From NCBI GenBank assembly GCA_963920635.1, contig OY987307.1, positions 18,181,735 to 18,245,734 of the forward strand: a stretch of 64,000 bases of DNA, given 5' to 3'. This document shows positions 61,907 through 64,000 of this stretch, piece after piece (the stretch's first letter is position 1; the number at the start of each line of letters is the position of its first letter). The position numbers and the translations under genes were made by a program. The DNA comes from Pseudeuparius sepicola (taxonomy: Eukaryota > Arthropoda > Insecta > Coleoptera > Anthribidae). Under the pieces are notes generated by a model, which had not been told where the DNA came from, did no database searches, and saw nothing but the letters and a program-made list of their open reading frames with translations.

Positions 61907-62359
61907 CAGTGTGTCCACGGATGGAGTTGACAAAAGGAGAAACAATTTTTGTACAAAAAGTGTTCTTTGGAAAAATTCTGCTTCTCCAGAAAATGAGACT
62001 ACCATATAAAAACCTTAGATCAGTTGCACATGGTGTTAATAAATTAAGTAAACATAAAAATGTTTCAAGAGAGAAATATATAGCATTATTCGTTACTTTA
62101 AAGACAAAATGTTTATAAAAGAAAGTCGATTGTAATCCAAAGTAAAGCTTTAATACAAAATTTGAAACCTGAATTTTATGTTTTTATTTTTTTAAGATGA
62201 ATTTATGAAAATCCGGAAAGAAAACCAGATAAACAAAAACAAACCATACAAGTGAAATAATAATTTGTACGATTGTAATAATAATTTCACGACAAGCAAA
62301 AAAATCAATACTTACTTAATAATTTTTTTCTCCTCTTGTCAACTCCATCTGACCCACTG
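61907..62359. mobile_element. Mariner-like MITE
   Basis: Ends CAGTGTGTCCACGGATGGAG and the inverse (CTCCATCTGACCCACTG), flanked by TA. GTTGACAAAAGGAGAAA pairs with TTTCTCCTCTTGTCAAC. Related to 15,451 and 28,304. The 69-codon frame at its left end is not supported as a gene. Confidence 0.7.
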
Positions 62360-62363
62360 TATA

Positions 62364-63080
62364 CTGAAGTTGATTACTTTGGTCCATTAAATAATGTACC
62401 TACTTAGTTATTTGAAGACATACAGAAAAACGTTATGTAGAATTTGATTTATAAACAACTTTTCAATTTTTAAAAGGTGAATATAAATTCTTGTTTAGAA
62501 GTATTGTTTTAATTTATCCTTATAATGTTTTTCCTTTAAAATTAATCTTGCATAATGCGCTAATTTATGAAAAATCCCAGGCTTATGAGCATAGACATTT
62601 ATTCGAAGCCATAACGCTTATGATTAAAAAAAATACCGTGTAAGTTATGTTACCTGAGGAAAGATAAGCAGAAAATATGGATTTAAATATTATGTATATT
62701 CTTAGGTTGTCGAACAAATGATGACAAATTCAATAATTAAATGATACATTGTCCAACATGTGTTGTCGTGAACAAATCAATCAAAGTTATGAATTTATTC
62801 CATAAAAAATTGCAGCAGTTTTAATGGTCGTGCCTTTAAAGTGCCCATTAGCAATCCTTTGATTACAATCACTTATTACAATTAATTTCAAACTGAAATA
62901 TTACACAAACAGATAATCTATCAACTGTTAAACGTGTGCGCCTAGATTTGTGAATTTTAATGCGATAATAATTATTATGGTTGTTTTAGTGGCTTCAAGA
63001 TTAAGAACATGGGTTTTATAAATACCTATATAGAAGGAGTAAACAAATAAGTGCGAAAAAATTCAGGGGGTAGTTCAGAA
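62364..63080. other. No recognised feature
   Basis: AT-rich, no gene or element boundary seen. Confidence 0.35.
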
Positions 63081-63084
63081 TCTA

Positions 63085-63490
63085 AAAAGAAGAAAACAAA
63101 TTTGTTTCCTGAGCTTTCGAAGAATAAAGGTGGATTTATAAACTCGACGTTTGCGTTGGCGCTCGCTGTTGCCGTTTGCGTCGAAAATTCAATCCCAATA
63201 TTTTACGTGTAACCGTTTATAAAATGCCGTCGAATGCTGCCGTCTGCGCCCGATGCCGTCCGAGAGATAAACTAATTTCATCTTTCACGTTCCGTCGTTC
63301 ACATTTCTGGCGCAAACTGCGAAAGTCACCGTCAACTTCGAGCGCCAACGCAAACGTCGAGTTTATAAATCCACCTTTAATCTTCCTCCTTTCTCAAAGA
63401 TCGTGTCATGCCACTTTGACATGACACGATCTTTGAGAAAGGAGGTAGATTTATTCTCCGAAAGGTCAGGAAACAAATTTGTTGAAGATA
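63085..63490. mobile_element. Hairpin element interrupted by a MITE
   Basis: Outer arms AACAAATTTGTTTCCTGAGC and its inverse near 63,462-63,482. The inner stem CTTTCTCAAAGATCGTGTCA pairs with its inverse at about 63,419-63,442. The left arm is split by the MITE at 63,126-63,378; the intact right arm shows the pre-insertion sequence. Confidence 0.7.
63126..63378. mobile_element. MITE with ~40-bp TIR, TA target
   Basis: AAGGTGGATTTATAAACTCG at the left and its inverse CGAGTTTATAAATCCACCTT at the right. The inverted match continues through ACGTTTGCGTTGGCGCTCG. TA on both sides. GC-richer interior, no gene. Confidence 0.75.
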
Positions 63491-63782
63491 TTTTTTGAGT
63501 TACAAGTTCAAAGTTTAGTTCATTTACTGTTAAGAATTTATAAATTTTCCAGGCAACTTGAAAAAGTTTGTCTTTTAACCAGTTTGGTGGCGAAAAACCC
63601 AATTAAAATTCCGTGGATAGTACGTATATTCTTGAGTGCTTTTCGATTTTTTATTTTTTTGACCACTCTGTACATGTAAATCAACATTTTGTTTTCGCAA
63701 TCCAATTATTTTGACAAGCAAAATTTTGGCCAAGAGTAACTATATCTGAAAAAGTTTTTCCTCCTAACACTAATCGGGAGAC

Positions 63783-64000
63783 ACACCACGGGCGTAGCCA
63801 GGATTTAGTTTTGGGGGGGTTTAGTTTGAGAAGTAAATAAAACAACAAAAATATACTTACATGAAATTTAATATCTATATATTCATCCGAAAAACTACGA
63901 CATATTTATAAAGTTCTTAACTTTAAATGAAATGGATAAATTAATTTCGTTCCTCTGCGCTAAATCTAAAACCATTAAAGAAGAAATCTTCGGCTTTTTC
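63783..64000. repeat. Possible transposon left end, cut by the window
   Basis: GGGCGTAGCCAGGATTTAG followed by a run of G resembles a widespread DNA-transposon terminus (hAT-like). The remainder is off the right edge. Confidence 0.3.

Overview
This window is AT-rich, intron-containing and dense in transposons. It looks like insect nuclear DNA. The introns use GT..AG sites and the two smallest inferred ones are 56 bp. The repeats are typical of insects: P, hAT, pogo, Tc1/mariner, Penelope, BEL/Pao, a LINE, and a 5S-like SINE head. A beetle would fit, but I cannot fix the order from sequence alone.

Only two host genes are clearly readable, and they are divergently transcribed. On the minus strand is RAD54 (okra/RAD54L type), the Snf2-family DNA translocase of homologous recombination. 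It starts near 23,487 and runs left through eight readable exons to 3,752. The last ~130 residues must lie beyond the left edge. On the plus strand is ALG11, the GDP-mannose alpha-1,2-mannosyltransferase of lipid-linked oligosaccharide synthesis. It runs from 27,277 to 45,993 in six exons that join in frame to 485 codons plus stop, so it appears intact. A fragment of a THAP-domain gene sits at the left edge on the plus strand.

The rest is a mosaic of mobile DNA, mostly in introns. RAD54 intron 3 (14,367-23,000) holds a nearly complete but frameshifted 4.7-kb P element with terminal inverted repeats and an 8-9 bp target duplication, a 1.17-kb foldback element and a decayed Tc1/mariner-like transposase. 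The spacer between the two genes (23.5-27.3 kb) holds a hAT element with an 8-bp duplication and a short element whose ends resemble those of the P element. ALG11 intron 2 holds a pogo-bounded element carrying an unrecognised coding-like segment, a LINE reverse transcriptase fragment and a composite foldback with minisatellite arms. ALG11 introns 4 and 5 hold long palindromes and another hAT element. Right of ALG11 are a TIR-bounded cassette with a tRNA-like core, then BEL/Pao, Tc1/mariner and hAT remnants in otherwise gene-poor DNA.

The most unusual features are the abundance of foldback elements sharing a CAGGGTG terminus, the tRNA-like core inside terminal inverted repeats, the 5S-rRNA-like segment, the FB-like minisatellite arms, and several nested insertions whose empty sites can be read within the window.
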